A program made the translations under genes and the position numbers. Below the pieces are notes generated by a model. It searched no databases and had not been told where the DNA came from. It worked only from the letters and a program-made list of their open reading frames with translations. Shown here in pieces: positions 34,695 to 43,498 of a DNA stretch of 48,883 nt. The stretch's first letter is position 1. Every line of letters begins with the position of its first letter. The stretch comes from Bin80 sp964503085 (GTDB taxonomy: Bacteria; Bacteroidota; Rhodothermia; Rhodothermales; Bin80): positions 1 to 48,883 of the forward strand of contig CAZCYQ010000022.1 in the NCBI GenBank assembly GCA_964503085.1. Reading direction: 5' to 3'.

Positions 34695-37673
34695 ATGAAT
34701 GCATCACAATACTTGCTGGGTGGGCAATACCAATGGGTGCGTGCACTTTGGTTCTTGATCTTCCTTCCGTTGTGGTCCAGTACCATACCTGCAGACGGCC
34801 CTCCTTTTGAACCCCAGGAAGCCCTGAAAACCATAAAGGTCCCCAATGGCCTGCGTGTAGACCTTGTTGCGGCAGAACCCTTGATTGCAGACCCTGTCGC
34901 TATGGATATTGATGAGTATGGTAGAATCTGGGTCGCCGAAATGCCCGGGTATCCCCTGGATGTTGGTGGATCAGGGCGAATAAAAATCCTGCATGATACA
35001 GACCAGGATGGTCGGCCTGATTCTGCCGCATTGTTCGCTGACGGACTTAGGCTGCCGACGGGTATTATGCGCTGGAAGGATGGCGTTCTGGTAACTGATC
35101 CACCTGACATATTCTATCTTCCAGACACTGATGGGGATTTGCGAGCAGACAGCCATATCGTAGTCCTAACTGGATTTGCTCTCTCAAATCCGCAGCACAA
35201 TGCAAACTCCCCGATCTATGGACTGACCAATTGGATTTATGTAGCTAATAACAGTACGATCTGGTGGACCGAAAAATATGCGGATCCTTTCGGTGATCGA
35301 GGAGAACAGATATATTTCCCGGACAACCCTGAGGGAGTCCGCCTGCCTCGTAATGCTGCCGACAGAAACGTTCGTTTCCGGCCGGACACCTACGAACTTG
35401 AGCTTCTTGCTGGACGTTCACAATTCGGGCACACCTTTGATGCTTGGGGAAGACATTTTTTAGTGAATAATAGTCAGCACCACTCCGTGGAGGCTCTTGC
35501 TGCGCAGTATTTGGAGCGACGTCCTGAGTTGCCAATCCAAACAACCATTCACAGAACACCCGATTATGGGAATGCTTCTGAAGTATATCCCATAACCATC
35601 AATCCTGTACATCAGTTACTCACTGATCGTGGAGTATTTACTTCTGCATGTGCATTGACCTGGCAACTTGGAGGTTTGTTGCCCGCGCCATTTGATAGTA
35701 GCATTACACTAGTTGCGGAGCCTGTTCACAACCTTGTACATATTGACCGGGTGCTTCCAAATGGACCGGTTTTTAGGAGCGAACGCGTAATCGATAAACG
35801 CGAATTTCTTGCATCTACGGACAGTTGGTTTCGTCCAGTTAATTTCGCTATTGGTCCCGATGGAGCTGTATATGTTGTTGACTATTACAGGGAGATCATT
35901 GAGCACCCGGAGTGGATGGACGATAGTCTGGCGGCCACCGGTGACCTGTACCGAGGGACGAATCGCGGACGTATCTATCGTATTGTACCCGAGGAAACCC
36001 CTGAACTGAACTGGCATGGGAGGCTTAACCTCGCCGATGCTACCGTAGATGAACTAGTCGCTAAACTGGCCTCTGAAAATATCTGGTGGCGTCGCAATGC
36101 ACAGCGCATATTGGTGAGCCGGAATCGTCAGGAGGCGGTTGCCCCTCTCTCGATAATGGCCGCATCCAGCACGTCTGCCTTAGGGCGGCTTCACGCGCTA
36201 TGGACGTTGAATGGCCTCGGCGCACTCACAACCAGTCAGATTGCATCAGCATTGGATGATCCCCACCCTAGGGTGCGCGAGAATGCTATACGGCTAACAG
36301 AACAGGCCCTGCCTGAGAACCCTGAACTTGGCCAGAACCTGCTAACCCTGACCGAGGACACCGATGTTCAAGTTCGATATCAGCTACTTAATACCCTTGG
36401 GTTCTTGCCTGGCTCGGATGGTGCTAAACTTAGACTGCTTGAGCAGAATATTGACAGCGAATGGTTTCAGACGGCCGCACTCCTTGCACTTGATGTGTCT
36501 GCCCATGATCTCATGCAGACAGCAATGTACGAACTCACAGCACCAGAGCATATCATTGACAGCTTTGTCCTACGCCTGGCACGTATCCTCGCCAGAACAA
36601 ATGGGCTGGTCCCCGCCCTTACCAATGAGGGACCTGCTCTTGGTGCGCGTCTGGCGGGGGCCGCAGAAGGCTTGCTGGAACGCCAGGATAGAGTTACGAT
36701 CTCATCGGAACTGTCCGAACGTATAGTAGAATTAACCTTGTCACCCAATGATGAACTGGGTAATGCTGCCGTTGCGTTACTTGAAACAGTGATTCTCCCC
36801 GAGTCAGAAAGCCTCAAAGAAGCTCAGCTTATAGCAACTGACGTTAACCAAACGGTGGATGCCCGAGTGCGGGCAGTGCGTATTCTGTCGCTTATTCCCA
36901 ATAATATCGAAATCCTAGCGAGCCTACTTGACTCCTCCTATCCTGTGGAAGTCCAACTCGCGTCTGTTGAAGCCTTGGGAGCCCAACCAGGTACAGGGCC
37001 TGTACAGCTTTTGCTGCAATCCTGGTCTAATCTTTGGCCACGCTCCCGCAATCGTGCACTGGATCAATTTTCCAGTCAAGAACGTGCAAATATATTGGTG
37101 AATGCTTTAGAAGAGGGCGTCATTCTATCTGAAGAAATCACTTGGCACCAACGCGTCCGTTTGATGCGCGATACAGCAGAACCCGTCCGAAGCCGTGCTC
37201 GAGCAATCCTCAAAGTAAGGGATGCTGTTTCTGGCGCATTGTCTATACCTGATGGTCCGGGTGACATTGACCATGGACAAGTGCTGTTTGAGAATCTGTG
37301 TGCGCAGTGTCATATGGCAGGCGAGGTAGGTACAGGGGCTCTTGGACCAAATTTGGCTACCGTACAGCATTGGCCACGTCATGCCCTTTTAGCCGAACTT
37401 CAGAACCCAAGCCAGAGTATTGCCAGCGGTTACGAATCCTGGCGATTGACTCGCACCAACGGGTCAATAATCGAAGGAATCATTGCTTCGGAAACCTCCT
37501 CTGCAATTACAATTAGATCCCTCACTGAAACAGTCGTCGTTCCACGACAAGATGTTAAGGAATTGACTGCAATGCCCGGTTCGTTTATGCCACCGGGCCT
37601 TAACATGGCTCTTGAACCTGATGATTTGCGCGATTTGCTTAGCTTTCTAAGACAGGAACTCCCCCAACAATAA
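34695..37673 (+). CDS. Exported heme-c protein with propeller and HEAT repeats (PVC-type)
   Basis: This 992-residue protein has an N-terminal signal (hydrophobic WVRALWFLIFLPLWSS) and three regions. Residues 35-430 form a membrane-bound-dehydrogenase-like propeller (DPVAMDIDEYGRIWVAEMPG; GPDGAVYVVDYYREIIEHPE). Residues 440-840 are helical HEAT-like repeats. The C-terminus is a c-type heme domain with Cys869-Ala-Gln-Cys872-His873 and a distal Met probably in MPGSFMPPGLNM. Such proteins are numerous in Planctomycetes, Verrucomicrobia and Bacteroidota and are thought to oxidise sugars or accept electrons from periplasmic sugar dehydrogenases. It is followed after 14 bases by a DUF1080 hydrolase gene, supporting a sugar role. 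Confidence 0.9.
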   Translation: MNASQYLLGGQYQWVRALWFLIFLPLWSSTIPADGPPFEPQEALKTIKVPNGLRVDLVAAEPLIADPVAMDIDEYGRIWVAEMPGYPLDVGGSGRIKILHDTDQDGRPDSAALFADGLRLPTGIMRWKDGVLVTDPPDIFYLPDTDGDLRADSHIVVLTGFALSNPQHNANSPIYGLTNWIYVANNSTIWWTEKYADPFGDRGEQIYFPDNPEGVRLPRNAADRNVRFRPDTYELELLAGRSQFGHTFDAWGRHFLVNNSQHHSVEALAAQYLERRPELPIQTTIHRTPDYGNASEVYPITINPVHQLLTDRGVFTSACALTWQLGGLLPAPFDSSITLVAEPVHNLVHIDRVLPNGPVFRSERVIDKREFLASTDSWFRPVNFAIGPDGAVYVVDYYREIIEHPEWMDDSLAATGDLYRGTNRGRIYRIVPEETPELNWHGRLNLADATVDELVAKLASENIWWRRNAQRILVSRNRQEAVAPLSIMAASSTSALGRLHALWTLNGLGALTTSQIASALDDPHPRVRENAIRLTEQALPENPELGQNLLTLTEDTDVQVRYQLLNTLGFLPGSDGAKLRLLEQNIDSEWFQTAALLALDVSAHDLMQTAMYELTAPEHIIDSFVLRLARILARTNGLVPALTNEGPALGARLAGAAEGLLERQDRVTISSELSERIVELTLSPNDELGNAAVALLETVILPESESLKEAQLIATDVNQTVDARVRAVRILSLIPNNIEILASLLDSSYPVEVQLASVEALGAQPGTGPVQLLLQSWSNLWPRSRNRALDQFSSQERANILVNALEEGVILSEEITWHQRVRLMRDTAEPVRSRARAILKVRDAVSGALSIPDGPGDIDHGQVLFENLCAQCHMAGEVGTGALGPNLATVQHWPRHALLAELQNPSQSIASGYESWRLTRTNGSIIEGIIASETSSAITIRSLTETVVVPRQDVKELTAMPGSFMPPGLNMALEPDDLRDLLSFLRQELPQQ

Positions 37674-37687
37674 TCATTCCACTCCCG

Positions 37688-38455
37688 ATGCAAAAGCTTT
37701 TGATTTTTCTTACGGCAGCCTTGCTGTTTACTGCCTCTCAGACCATGGCACAGACACCCGCTGTGCCATCCCTTGATGAGTGGGAGGTTCACGATCCTGA
37801 TCGTCCTCAACCGGTCGTTGTCACTCCTGGAGAATTGACATCCACGCCGCCACCCTCAGACGCAATTGTGCTGTTTGATGGAACACATTTTGAGGATTGG
37901 ATGCATGCAAACGGCGATGCCGTTAAATGGCATTTACGCGATGGTTACATGGAGGTGAACCCCGGTACCGGAATTATCCAAACCAAACGTTCGTTCGGCG
38001 ATGTGCAGCTTCATATTGAATGGGCTACACCCAATAGTGGAACAGGACAGGATAGCGGCAACAGTGGTGTGTATCTCATGAGCACCTATGAGGTGCAAGT
38101 GCTTAATTCGTTCGAAAATGAGACCTATCCCGATGGACAGGCAGCCTCGTTGTACGGGCAGTATCCCCCGCTTGTGAATGCTAGCCGTCCACCATCGGAA
38201 TGGCAGTCCTACGATATTGTTTTTAGGAGGCCCCATTTCGAGGAGGATGGTACACTGAAGAAACCGGCAAGAGTCACTGTTTTCCATAATGGCGTACTCG
38301 TTCAGGACAACGTGATCCTTACTGGACCTAGCGGGCATCGATCCCGCCCCCCATACCGGGTTCACGAGGACGCATTGCCACTCTTCTTACAGGATCACAA
38401 CGAACCTACACGCTTTCGCAATATCTGGATCCGCGACTTGGAAGCAGATATGTAG
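37688..38455 (+). CDS. DUF1080 protein (3-keto-disaccharide hydrolase type)
   Basis: This 255-residue secreted protein starts MQKLLIFLTAALLFTASQTM and is cleaved probably after MAQ. The body is a concanavalin-like sandwich of the DUF1080 family: IVLFDGTHFEDW, DVQLHIEWATPNS, GNSGVYLMSTYEVQVLNS and RFRNIWIRDLE. Family members hydrolyse 3-keto-glycosides made by periplasmic sugar 3-dehydrogenases. It lies 14 bases behind the heme-c protein and seven bases before the ROK kinase, which together look like a short operon. Confidence 0.9.
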   Translation: MQKLLIFLTAALLFTASQTMAQTPAVPSLDEWEVHDPDRPQPVVVTPGELTSTPPPSDAIVLFDGTHFEDWMHANGDAVKWHLRDGYMEVNPGTGIIQTKRSFGDVQLHIEWATPNSGTGQDSGNSGVYLMSTYEVQVLNSFENETYPDGQAASLYGQYPPLVNASRPPSEWQSYDIVFRRPHFEEDGTLKKPARVTVFHNGVLVQDNVILTGPSGHRSRPPYRVHEDALPLFLQDHNEPTRFRNIWIRDLEADM

Positions 38456-38462
38456 CCTATGA

Positions 38463-39410
38463 ATGGCATTTATTGCAGGAATTGACATTGGCGGAACACG
38501 GACGCGCTGTGCGCTGGCGCGGAAGGATAAGCCACATGAAATTTGGCGCAAGGCGTCGGTTGCAACCCCGCAGCAAGGACCGGGGGCGGTGCTTGATGTA
38601 GTTGAGGACATAATTCGTGACAGGCTAGGAGTAGAAGAGCCGTTATGTGCGGTTGGCTGCGTAGCGCCGGGCATGACGGATACACAGTCGGGTGTGGTAC
38701 TTGAGGCAGCCAATCTGCATAACTGGATTAAAGTCCCCCTAGTAGCCGAGCTTGAAAGAAGGTTTCAAGCACCTGCTGCTGTGGAGAATGACGTTAATGC
38801 AGCTGCTATAGCGGAGAGTCGACTGGGTGTGTCCACCAAAATGTCTCCAGTTGTCTACGTAACCTTGAGTACGGGAGTAGCTGCCGGCATAGTCATTGAC
38901 GGCAAAATCCTGCGAGGGGCAAATTATTGCTCAGGGGAGATTGGCAGCATGATTCCCTCCCCTGAGTATCTTGACCAAGATTGGCAACCGGGTGGGTGTT
39001 TGGAGCAACTTGCAGGCGGCGTTGGTTTAGCTGCCCAATGGGCAATAATTCAAGGCACTTTCTCGAACACAACGAGCGCACGTGAAGTATTCCAGGCAGC
39101 TGATGCAGGAGATGTTGAGGCAGTAGCGTTGGTCAATAAAGCTACTGATTATATAGCACAGGCTATCGTAGCACTGGTCTGTATCCTTGATCCCGAAATC
39201 GTGATCCTGGGTGGAAGTATTGGGCTCGCCAGACCAAGAATTGCGGAACGCGTACGCCAAGCATTAGCGAAGTCAGTTCCTAACGCGCCCCCCGTAATTC
39301 CATCCTATTTGGGAGAGGATGCTCCACTCTTGGGTTCACTTGTACTGGCTGAATCCTGCGCTGGCGACTCGTTTTCTGGCTCAACTGCTCCCTCCTCTTC
39401 AGGCTCGTGA
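38463..39410 (+). CDS. ROK-family sugar kinase
   Basis: This 315-residue protein has the ASKHA phosphate loop GIDIGGTRTRCAL at its N-terminus, VENDVNAAAIAE with the catalytic Asp, and CSGEIGSM in the place of the ROK GxxGEIGH signature. The usual zinc motif CxCGxxGCxE is reduced to GGCLEQ, with the first two cysteines missing, which is odd and may mean zinc is absent. It likely phosphorylates glucose or a related sugar released by the DUF1080 hydrolase. The final 106 bases overlap the convergent RodZ-like gene; the conserved kinase core ends near residue 296, so the overlap falls in a low-complexity tail. Confidence 0.88.
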   Translation: MAFIAGIDIGGTRTRCALARKDKPHEIWRKASVATPQQGPGAVLDVVEDIIRDRLGVEEPLCAVGCVAPGMTDTQSGVVLEAANLHNWIKVPLVAELERRFQAPAAVENDVNAAAIAESRLGVSTKMSPVVYVTLSTGVAAGIVIDGKILRGANYCSGEIGSMIPSPEYLDQDWQPGGCLEQLAGGVGLAAQWAIIQGTFSNTTSAREVFQAADAGDVEAVALVNKATDYIAQAIVALVCILDPEIVILGGSIGLARPRIAERVRQALAKSVPNAPPVIPSYLGEDAPLLGSLVLAESCAGDSFSGSTAPSSSGS

Positions 39411-39724
39411 GTAGACATTAACCCACCATTGTAACTCCCGTCCATTGCTCGTTCGAGTGCCAACAAAATCCGGTCAACATCCAATCCCACCGCTATAGCG
39501 TACGCCTTTGTCAGGCTACGTAAATATACCTCATGAAAGCTCTCGTTATAATACAGGCCGCTGGTTTCGTAGTCTAGCAGTACTGATTTAGGGATGCGCG
39601 TCTCAACGTAAACGGTCTCTAACGACACTCCTTGCTGCTCCCTAAGGGTTCGTAGATCACCTGCGTATCGACACCTAGCCTCTTCAAGTTGGCTCGCAGC
39701 TATTTGTTTAGGTTGGTTAACCAT
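39305..39724 (-). CDS. RodZ-like HTH protein without membrane segment
   Basis: This 139-residue protein has an HTH_25-type domain as in RodZ: GDLRTLREQQGVSLETVY and TRIPKSVLLDYETSGLYYN, then SFHEVYLRSLTKAYAIAVGLD. A long acidic, disordered tail rich in Glu, Pro and Ser follows. The membrane helix and periplasmic part of full RodZ are absent, so it may be a cytosolic variant or a transcription factor. Its tail overlaps the end of the ROK kinase gene on the other strand. Confidence 0.8.
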   Translation of the reverse strand: MVNQPKQIAASQLEEARCRYAGDLRTLREQQGVSLETVYVETRIPKSVLLDYETSGLYYNESFHEVYLRSLTKAYAIAVGLDVDRILLALERAMDGSYNGGLMSTHEPEEEGAVEPENESPAQDSASTSEPKSGASSPK

Positions 39725-39746
39725 AGATCCGGCACATTATACACAG

Positions 39747-40034
39747 TCAAAGGACACAGCAAAATAAGAAAACTTGTCCAAAACCCAAGACGAATATTGT
39801 CATTTTCTGCCAAACTGAATCATTCAATGAAGGATGTCCAGCCAACACAAGGGCAGCGGCTGGCTGGAACTCTTGAATGACGCTTGTTGTGGACAAACCT
39901 AGGTCTTTACTGCATGAAGGGGATGCGACGAGCAGATATCCATCCCAGACATTAACGTCCTCATCCAGCAGGACAAGCCCACAAGGAAAATTTTGAGCGT
40001 ACACGCCAATCAGCATAGAGCCACTTGCCTGCAC
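39747..40034 (-). CDS. Doubtful small open frame between RodZ-like gene and tRNA-Pro
   Basis: A 95-codon frame starts at 40034 and ends at 39747. Its middle (LVLLDEDVNVWDGYLLVA) looks protein-like and the C-terminus is hydrophobic (TIFVLGFGQVFLFCCVL), but there is no recognisable family and no ribosome site that decides. It may be a short membrane-tethered protein or a chance frame; otherwise the 39725-40046 interval is empty. Confidence 0.25.
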   Translation of the reverse strand: MQASGSMLIGVYAQNFPCGLVLLDEDVNVWDGYLLVASPSCSKDLGLSTTSVIQEFQPAAALVLAGHPSLNDSVWQKMTIFVLGFGQVFLFCCVL

Positions 40035-40046
40035 TACTCAATCCCG

Positions 40047-40120
40047 TCGGGACGGCGAGATTCGAACTCGCGACCCCTTCAACCCCATTGAAGTGCGCTA
40101 CCTGGCTGCGCTACGTCCCG
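40047..40120 (-). tRNA. tRNA-Pro (anticodon GGG)
   Basis: Read on the minus strand, a 74-nt cloverleaf begins CGGGACGTAGCGCAGCC and ends CGTCCCG plus discriminator A. The anticodon stem CTTCA/TGAAG encloses ATGGGGT, so the anticodon is GGG, reading CCC. The T arm GAGTTCGAATCTC is canonical. CCA is not encoded. The MerR gene ends 11 bases upstream on the same strand. Confidence 0.95.
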
Positions 40121-40130
40121 GGATCAGCAA

Positions 40131-40466
40131 CTACGCTAATTTCTGCCTGATGTTCTCCAAGAATGAGCGCAAGTCCAGCAGTTCCTGCCGTTTTATGCTA
40201 CGCTGAACAGGTCGTGCATCGTCTTCGTTCTCCAAGATCTGTCTAGCACCGGCCAGTGTGTATTTATTGACGCGAAGAAGTTCGTAAATCCGATACGCTA
40301 CCTCCAAATCCTTTCTCGTGTATGTCCGTCGGCCGGCATTATTCTTTCTGGGGTTGAGCAGGGGAAATTCATTTTCCCAATAGCGCAAGACATGCGTCTC
40401 TACCCCGACCAGTTTTGCTACTTCCCCGATTGAGTAGTAGAGTTTTGTAATCGTGTCCTCGGTCAT
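40131..40466 (-). CDS. MerR-family transcriptional regulator
   Basis: This 111-residue protein has the MerR winged helix: YYSIGEVAKLVGVETHVLRY, WENEFPLL and RRTYTRKDLEVAYRIYELL, followed by a short helix. There is no metal- or ligand-binding C-terminal domain, as in the short MerR_1 proteins that many Bacteroidota-type genomes carry as single core genes. It lies directly upstream of tRNA-Pro and may be cotranscribed with it. Target genes are not evident. Confidence 0.9.
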   Translation of the reverse strand: MTEDTITKLYYSIGEVAKLVGVETHVLRYWENEFPLLNPRKNNAGRRTYTRKDLEVAYRIYELLRVNKYTLAGARQILENEDDARPVQRSIKRQELLDLRSFLENIRQKLA

Positions 40467-40847
40467 TAGGGTGCTTGGTATTTGGAGAACGTTATCACAG
40501 CCCGTCAGTCAAGAATCTAAGCAAAATATCTCAAATGAGCTTAGCGTGTCTCACATACATACCCGGACTCAGCTATCGTTAATGGCATTTGACTAAAAGG
40601 TTATACGCCTTCCGGGCCTCTATCCAATTCAAGTGTTTTGAGTGTAGAGTCAAGGAGTAGCGCGATTTCCTCAGGATTGGGAGTCCTCATTGTTTCCCAT
40701 TCATTGCGCCGTAGATCCGTTTCCATCCCCTGCTCATCAAGCCGGATCCTCCTAACATTGCATATTCCGACTAGGTGGCCCACTTCGCCCTGAATGGTGG
40801 CCCGCCTCGCTCGTAATCAGGGGCTTAAATGGTCGAAATATATACAC
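40467..40847. other. Spacer with a possible 60-codon frame
   Basis: A minus-strand frame at 40601-40783, downstream of the AlbA_2 gene, reads through RTPNPEEIALLLDSTLKTLE with coding-like composition near its end. It could be a small partner gene or the remains of one; no family is recognised. The remainder holds the MerR promoter region, and nothing else is visible. Confidence 0.3.
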
Positions 40848-42089
40848 TTACCCCGTTTCCGCAGAATAAATGGTAAGTAATAGTTCAGAATCATCAATGA
40901 GTTTATAAGTCGGCTTTTTTCCAGAAAGCCTTTCGCTTTCATCTATTATGATTGGCACTCCGTCACCCCGTTTTTCCATGTAGAAATCACGCCCTATACC
41001 CCCAATTGACCCTGCCATCGGTGTTTCTGAAAGCAAACTGGTAATTAACTCATTCCGTGTCGCTTGACGAAGGTGTATGCTCTCAACGGTTACCGTATTG
41101 GGCAGAGCACCTGGTGAATAGATTTCTAGACGATCATCAAACATGAAGAATCGAATCTTCGATCCAGAGATTGAATAGTCCCGATGAGCTACCGCATTTA
41201 CGACGGCTTCAAATACGGCTCTTTCACTGAATTGCGGCTTTTCGACACGATGAGGTTGCTTGAAAGCTCCAACAGTCTGATTCTTTCTTAGAAAAGTCAT
41301 CAAATCATTTATCTGCCGATCAAGTGGTCCGCGAATCTTTTTCGCATCAATCTGATAGTTGGAATCCTGCCTTGTTCCTCGGTAACGCACGGCCTCAATG
41401 AACGCATTGGGTAAAAAACGCTCTGTATGTTCGCAGCAAAACAATATGCCTGCTACCGAGGCAACCAACACCCCACTCTCCTCTTTAGCTAACAACGAAC
41501 GTTTCAAGAGAACGACCTCTGCTTGTTCATTGGAACGCGCGGTAAATCTTTCCCACAGTTCCATGCGCAAATCGTCCATGCTTGACCGGGGAACAGGTTG
41601 TTCTTCAAATCTGAACAATCGGGCCTGACTACGTTGCTGGAACATGCGGATAAGGTATTCCGGCGACATTTTCCGAGTTGAATTTCCTTGCCTACGAAAG
41701 TAGCCATCTGGGCCTTCGTGAACAAAGAGACTACGCGGAACTTTGATCTTAAGGACGATTCTTGAAGTACCTGTGCTGTCGGGGAGTTCCATGCGGAATG
41801 ACTGAAACATAACAGGTGGTTTGATGCTGTCATCGCAGGTTTCATATACAAAACGTTCGACGGCCGCTAGACGTCTTCGCGGGATTCCGATGATCTCGTG
41901 AGTCTTGTCGTCCACGCCCAGTACAACTACGCAGTCGTTCGTATTCGCCATTGCGGCAAGTTCGTTGGCCAATTCGTCACGCGAAGGCCAAATAACCTTT
42001 TCTCCCCTGAACCTAACAACTTTGAGTTCAAGCGAACTATTCTCTCCAAGACGTATCCTACGCAGCAGTTCCTCTTGGCTATTAAACAT
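40848..42089 (-). CDS. AlbA_2 (Schlafen-type) / RecG-C-like ATP-binding protein
   Basis: This 413-residue protein opens with an AlbA_2 domain (about 12-130: ENSSLELKVVRF, ELANELAAMANTNDCVVVLG), which binds nucleic acid, followed by a linker and an HATPase_c_4-type region (FSERAVFEAVVNAVAHRDYS, LEIYSPGALP) as in proteins once called RecG C-terminal-like. Such proteins are thought to be regulators or defence factors related to Schlafen. The PES-repeat tail seen in a remnant of the same superfamily at 28.4 kb is absent here. The ATG at 42089 follows GAGAAAG with good spacing. It sits alone downstream of the ImmA-like pair. Confidence 0.88.
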   Translation of the reverse strand: MFNSQEELLRRIRLGENSSLELKVVRFRGEKVIWPSRDELANELAAMANTNDCVVVLGVDDKTHEIIGIPRRRLAAVERFVYETCDDSIKPPVMFQSFRMELPDSTGTSRIVLKIKVPRSLFVHEGPDGYFRRQGNSTRKMSPEYLIRMFQQRSQARLFRFEEQPVPRSSMDDLRMELWERFTARSNEQAEVVLLKRSLLAKEESGVLVASVAGILFCCEHTERFLPNAFIEAVRYRGTRQDSNYQIDAKKIRGPLDRQINDLMTFLRKNQTVGAFKQPHRVEKPQFSERAVFEAVVNAVAHRDYSISGSKIRFFMFDDRLEIYSPGALPNTVTVESIHLRQATRNELITSLLSETPMAGSIGGIGRDFYMEKRGDGVPIIIDESERLSGKKPTYKLIDDSELLLTIYSAETG

Positions 42090-42229
42090 CGCTTTCTCTG
42101 GAGGTTATGCGACGGTAATGGTCTTCAAGTCTACTGCACTCGGTGTTGAGGATCGGAAAACCAAACGCACTCGTGCAGAGGTAGAAGAGAATTCCGCGAA
42201 GCCACCAATGCAAGGCTTCATCAATGAAA

Positions 42230-43498
42230 CTACCACTGCGGGTATGGTGATATTCTTGCAATTTGGTGGTTTTCTATTTGCCCCTGGACAGTAAATTCGG
42301 ACACACCAAGCTCTTCAGCAAGGTCATAAATCTGGTCCTGTTCAATGTCATTCTGTGTACCCACTTTATTTCTGAGCCACTCACTTGGTGCAAGTAATTC
42401 AGCAGCAAAGGATCTTGCACGAGACTGTTCCGGGGTTCGCAATTTACTTAATATGGCAGGTCCATTCCCGATACGTGCAATGTAATGTCCCAAGGCTCGT
42501 GCAAGAAGGAATTTCTTACCTGTATCCCGCTTTGAGACGATAGCACACGAGGGTGTATCTTCTCCTACACAACCTTCTATGCGGGATGAAGGTGACATCG
42601 TTTCTAAGTAACGGATGGCATATTCGCCATCAAAGGAAAAGGGACCCGGTTCACGACCAAGTTCACGCAGAACAGTGCGTGCATCTTTTTCTCCTGCTTC
42701 CCATGGATATTCCGAGTGTGATGACCTACTCCGAACGGCTGTCTTTACTTCTTCCCATACTGTGTTGTGCGATTCGTTTACGGACGCAAGGGATTCTTTG
42801 AGCCATTCATGAGTCGGTTCCAAGCTTGTTTCGTCCGAGGCCAGCATCAACTCTTCACGAATTGACGGGTCAACTTCATTCCAAACTGTGGTGACTTGAT
42901 CGGCCAGTTCAGTTTCAATGTCAAAGGGGTCAAGTCCTAACATGGCAGTTGCTCGACAGAATTCTATCTCATCATCATCGAGTTTGTTGTTGATAACATC
43001 CCACTCCTCAATCCAAGGTACGTCGTTCACGTTTTTGTCCCTCAACCTGTTGATGACATCTTCTACGAGTCCATGCAATTCCTCCTGCAAGGCAACGGTT
43101 TCGAACATTTGTTCACCTCCTAACAGAAACTCAGCGTGCGCATGCTTGGCATACCACCTTTCATTTGAAACCACCACACGTTCCCCCTCAGGGCGAAAAA
43201 CAACTCGAGGAAATACAAATCCGTTACCTGCGTAGGAAAGGTCATGTCTCGATGAGAAACCTAAACGCGACGAACCGTATCCCGTATCCGCTTCATGGTG
43301 CAGATGCCACCAATTAACAACGATCCATTCAGCGACACGGGCCATAGGCACCTCAATGTGGTCAACGTATTTATTCCCGGCTCGCAACCAAGTGGCCACC
43401 TGGCCACCTACGTTGATGGTAAGGCGAGCCATCGTATTACGAGCAATAGGATCTGGATACGGTGGCGCATCAACCCACTTGTAGTCAAACAACAACAT
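42230..43498 (-). CDS. ImmA/IrrE-like protein with a degenerate peptidase motif
   Basis: This 422-residue protein ends in a region resembling ImmA/IrrE (DUF955) zinc peptidases: GKKFLLARALGHYIARIGN (about 327-345) corresponds to the RF.lAHELGHYl block, and RARSFAAELLAPSEWL (360-375) to the downstream helix with the third zinc ligand. The zinc motif HExxH is broken: positions 334-335 are Arg-Ala instead of His-Glu, with only His338 and probably Glu367 left, so catalysis is unlikely. The N-terminal 320 residues are unfamiliar and rich in Trp and acidic residues. Its ATG shares one base with the stop of the upstream gene (TAATG), so the two are a coupled pair. It may now act as a binding or sensor protein. 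Confidence 0.7.
   Translation of the reverse strand: MLLFDYKWVDAPPYPDPIARNTMARLTINVGGQVATWLRAGNKYVDHIEVPMARVAEWIVVNWWHLHHEADTGYGSSRLGFSSRHDLSYAGNGFVFPRVVFRPEGERVVVSNERWYAKHAHAEFLLGGEQMFETVALQEELHGLVEDVINRLRDKNVNDVPWIEEWDVINNKLDDDEIEFCRATAMLGLDPFDIETELADQVTTVWNEVDPSIREELMLASDETSLEPTHEWLKESLASVNESHNTVWEEVKTAVRSRSSHSEYPWEAGEKDARTVLRELGREPGPFSFDGEYAIRYLETMSPSSRIEGCVGEDTPSCAIVSKRDTGKKFLLARALGHYIARIGNGPAILSKLRTPEQSRARSFAAELLAPSEWLRNKVGTQNDIEQDQIYDLAEELGVSEFTVQGQIENHQIARISPYPQW

Noticed and set aside
34598..35110. A 170-codon minus-strand frame under the heme-c gene
   Set aside because: It is antisense to a well-supported exported protein and lacks any recognisable domain.
40047..40120. tRNA-Pro as an attachment site for the 40.8-47.9 kb island
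   Set aside because: The 3' end of the tRNA faces away from the island and I find no second copy of its 3' end on the far side.
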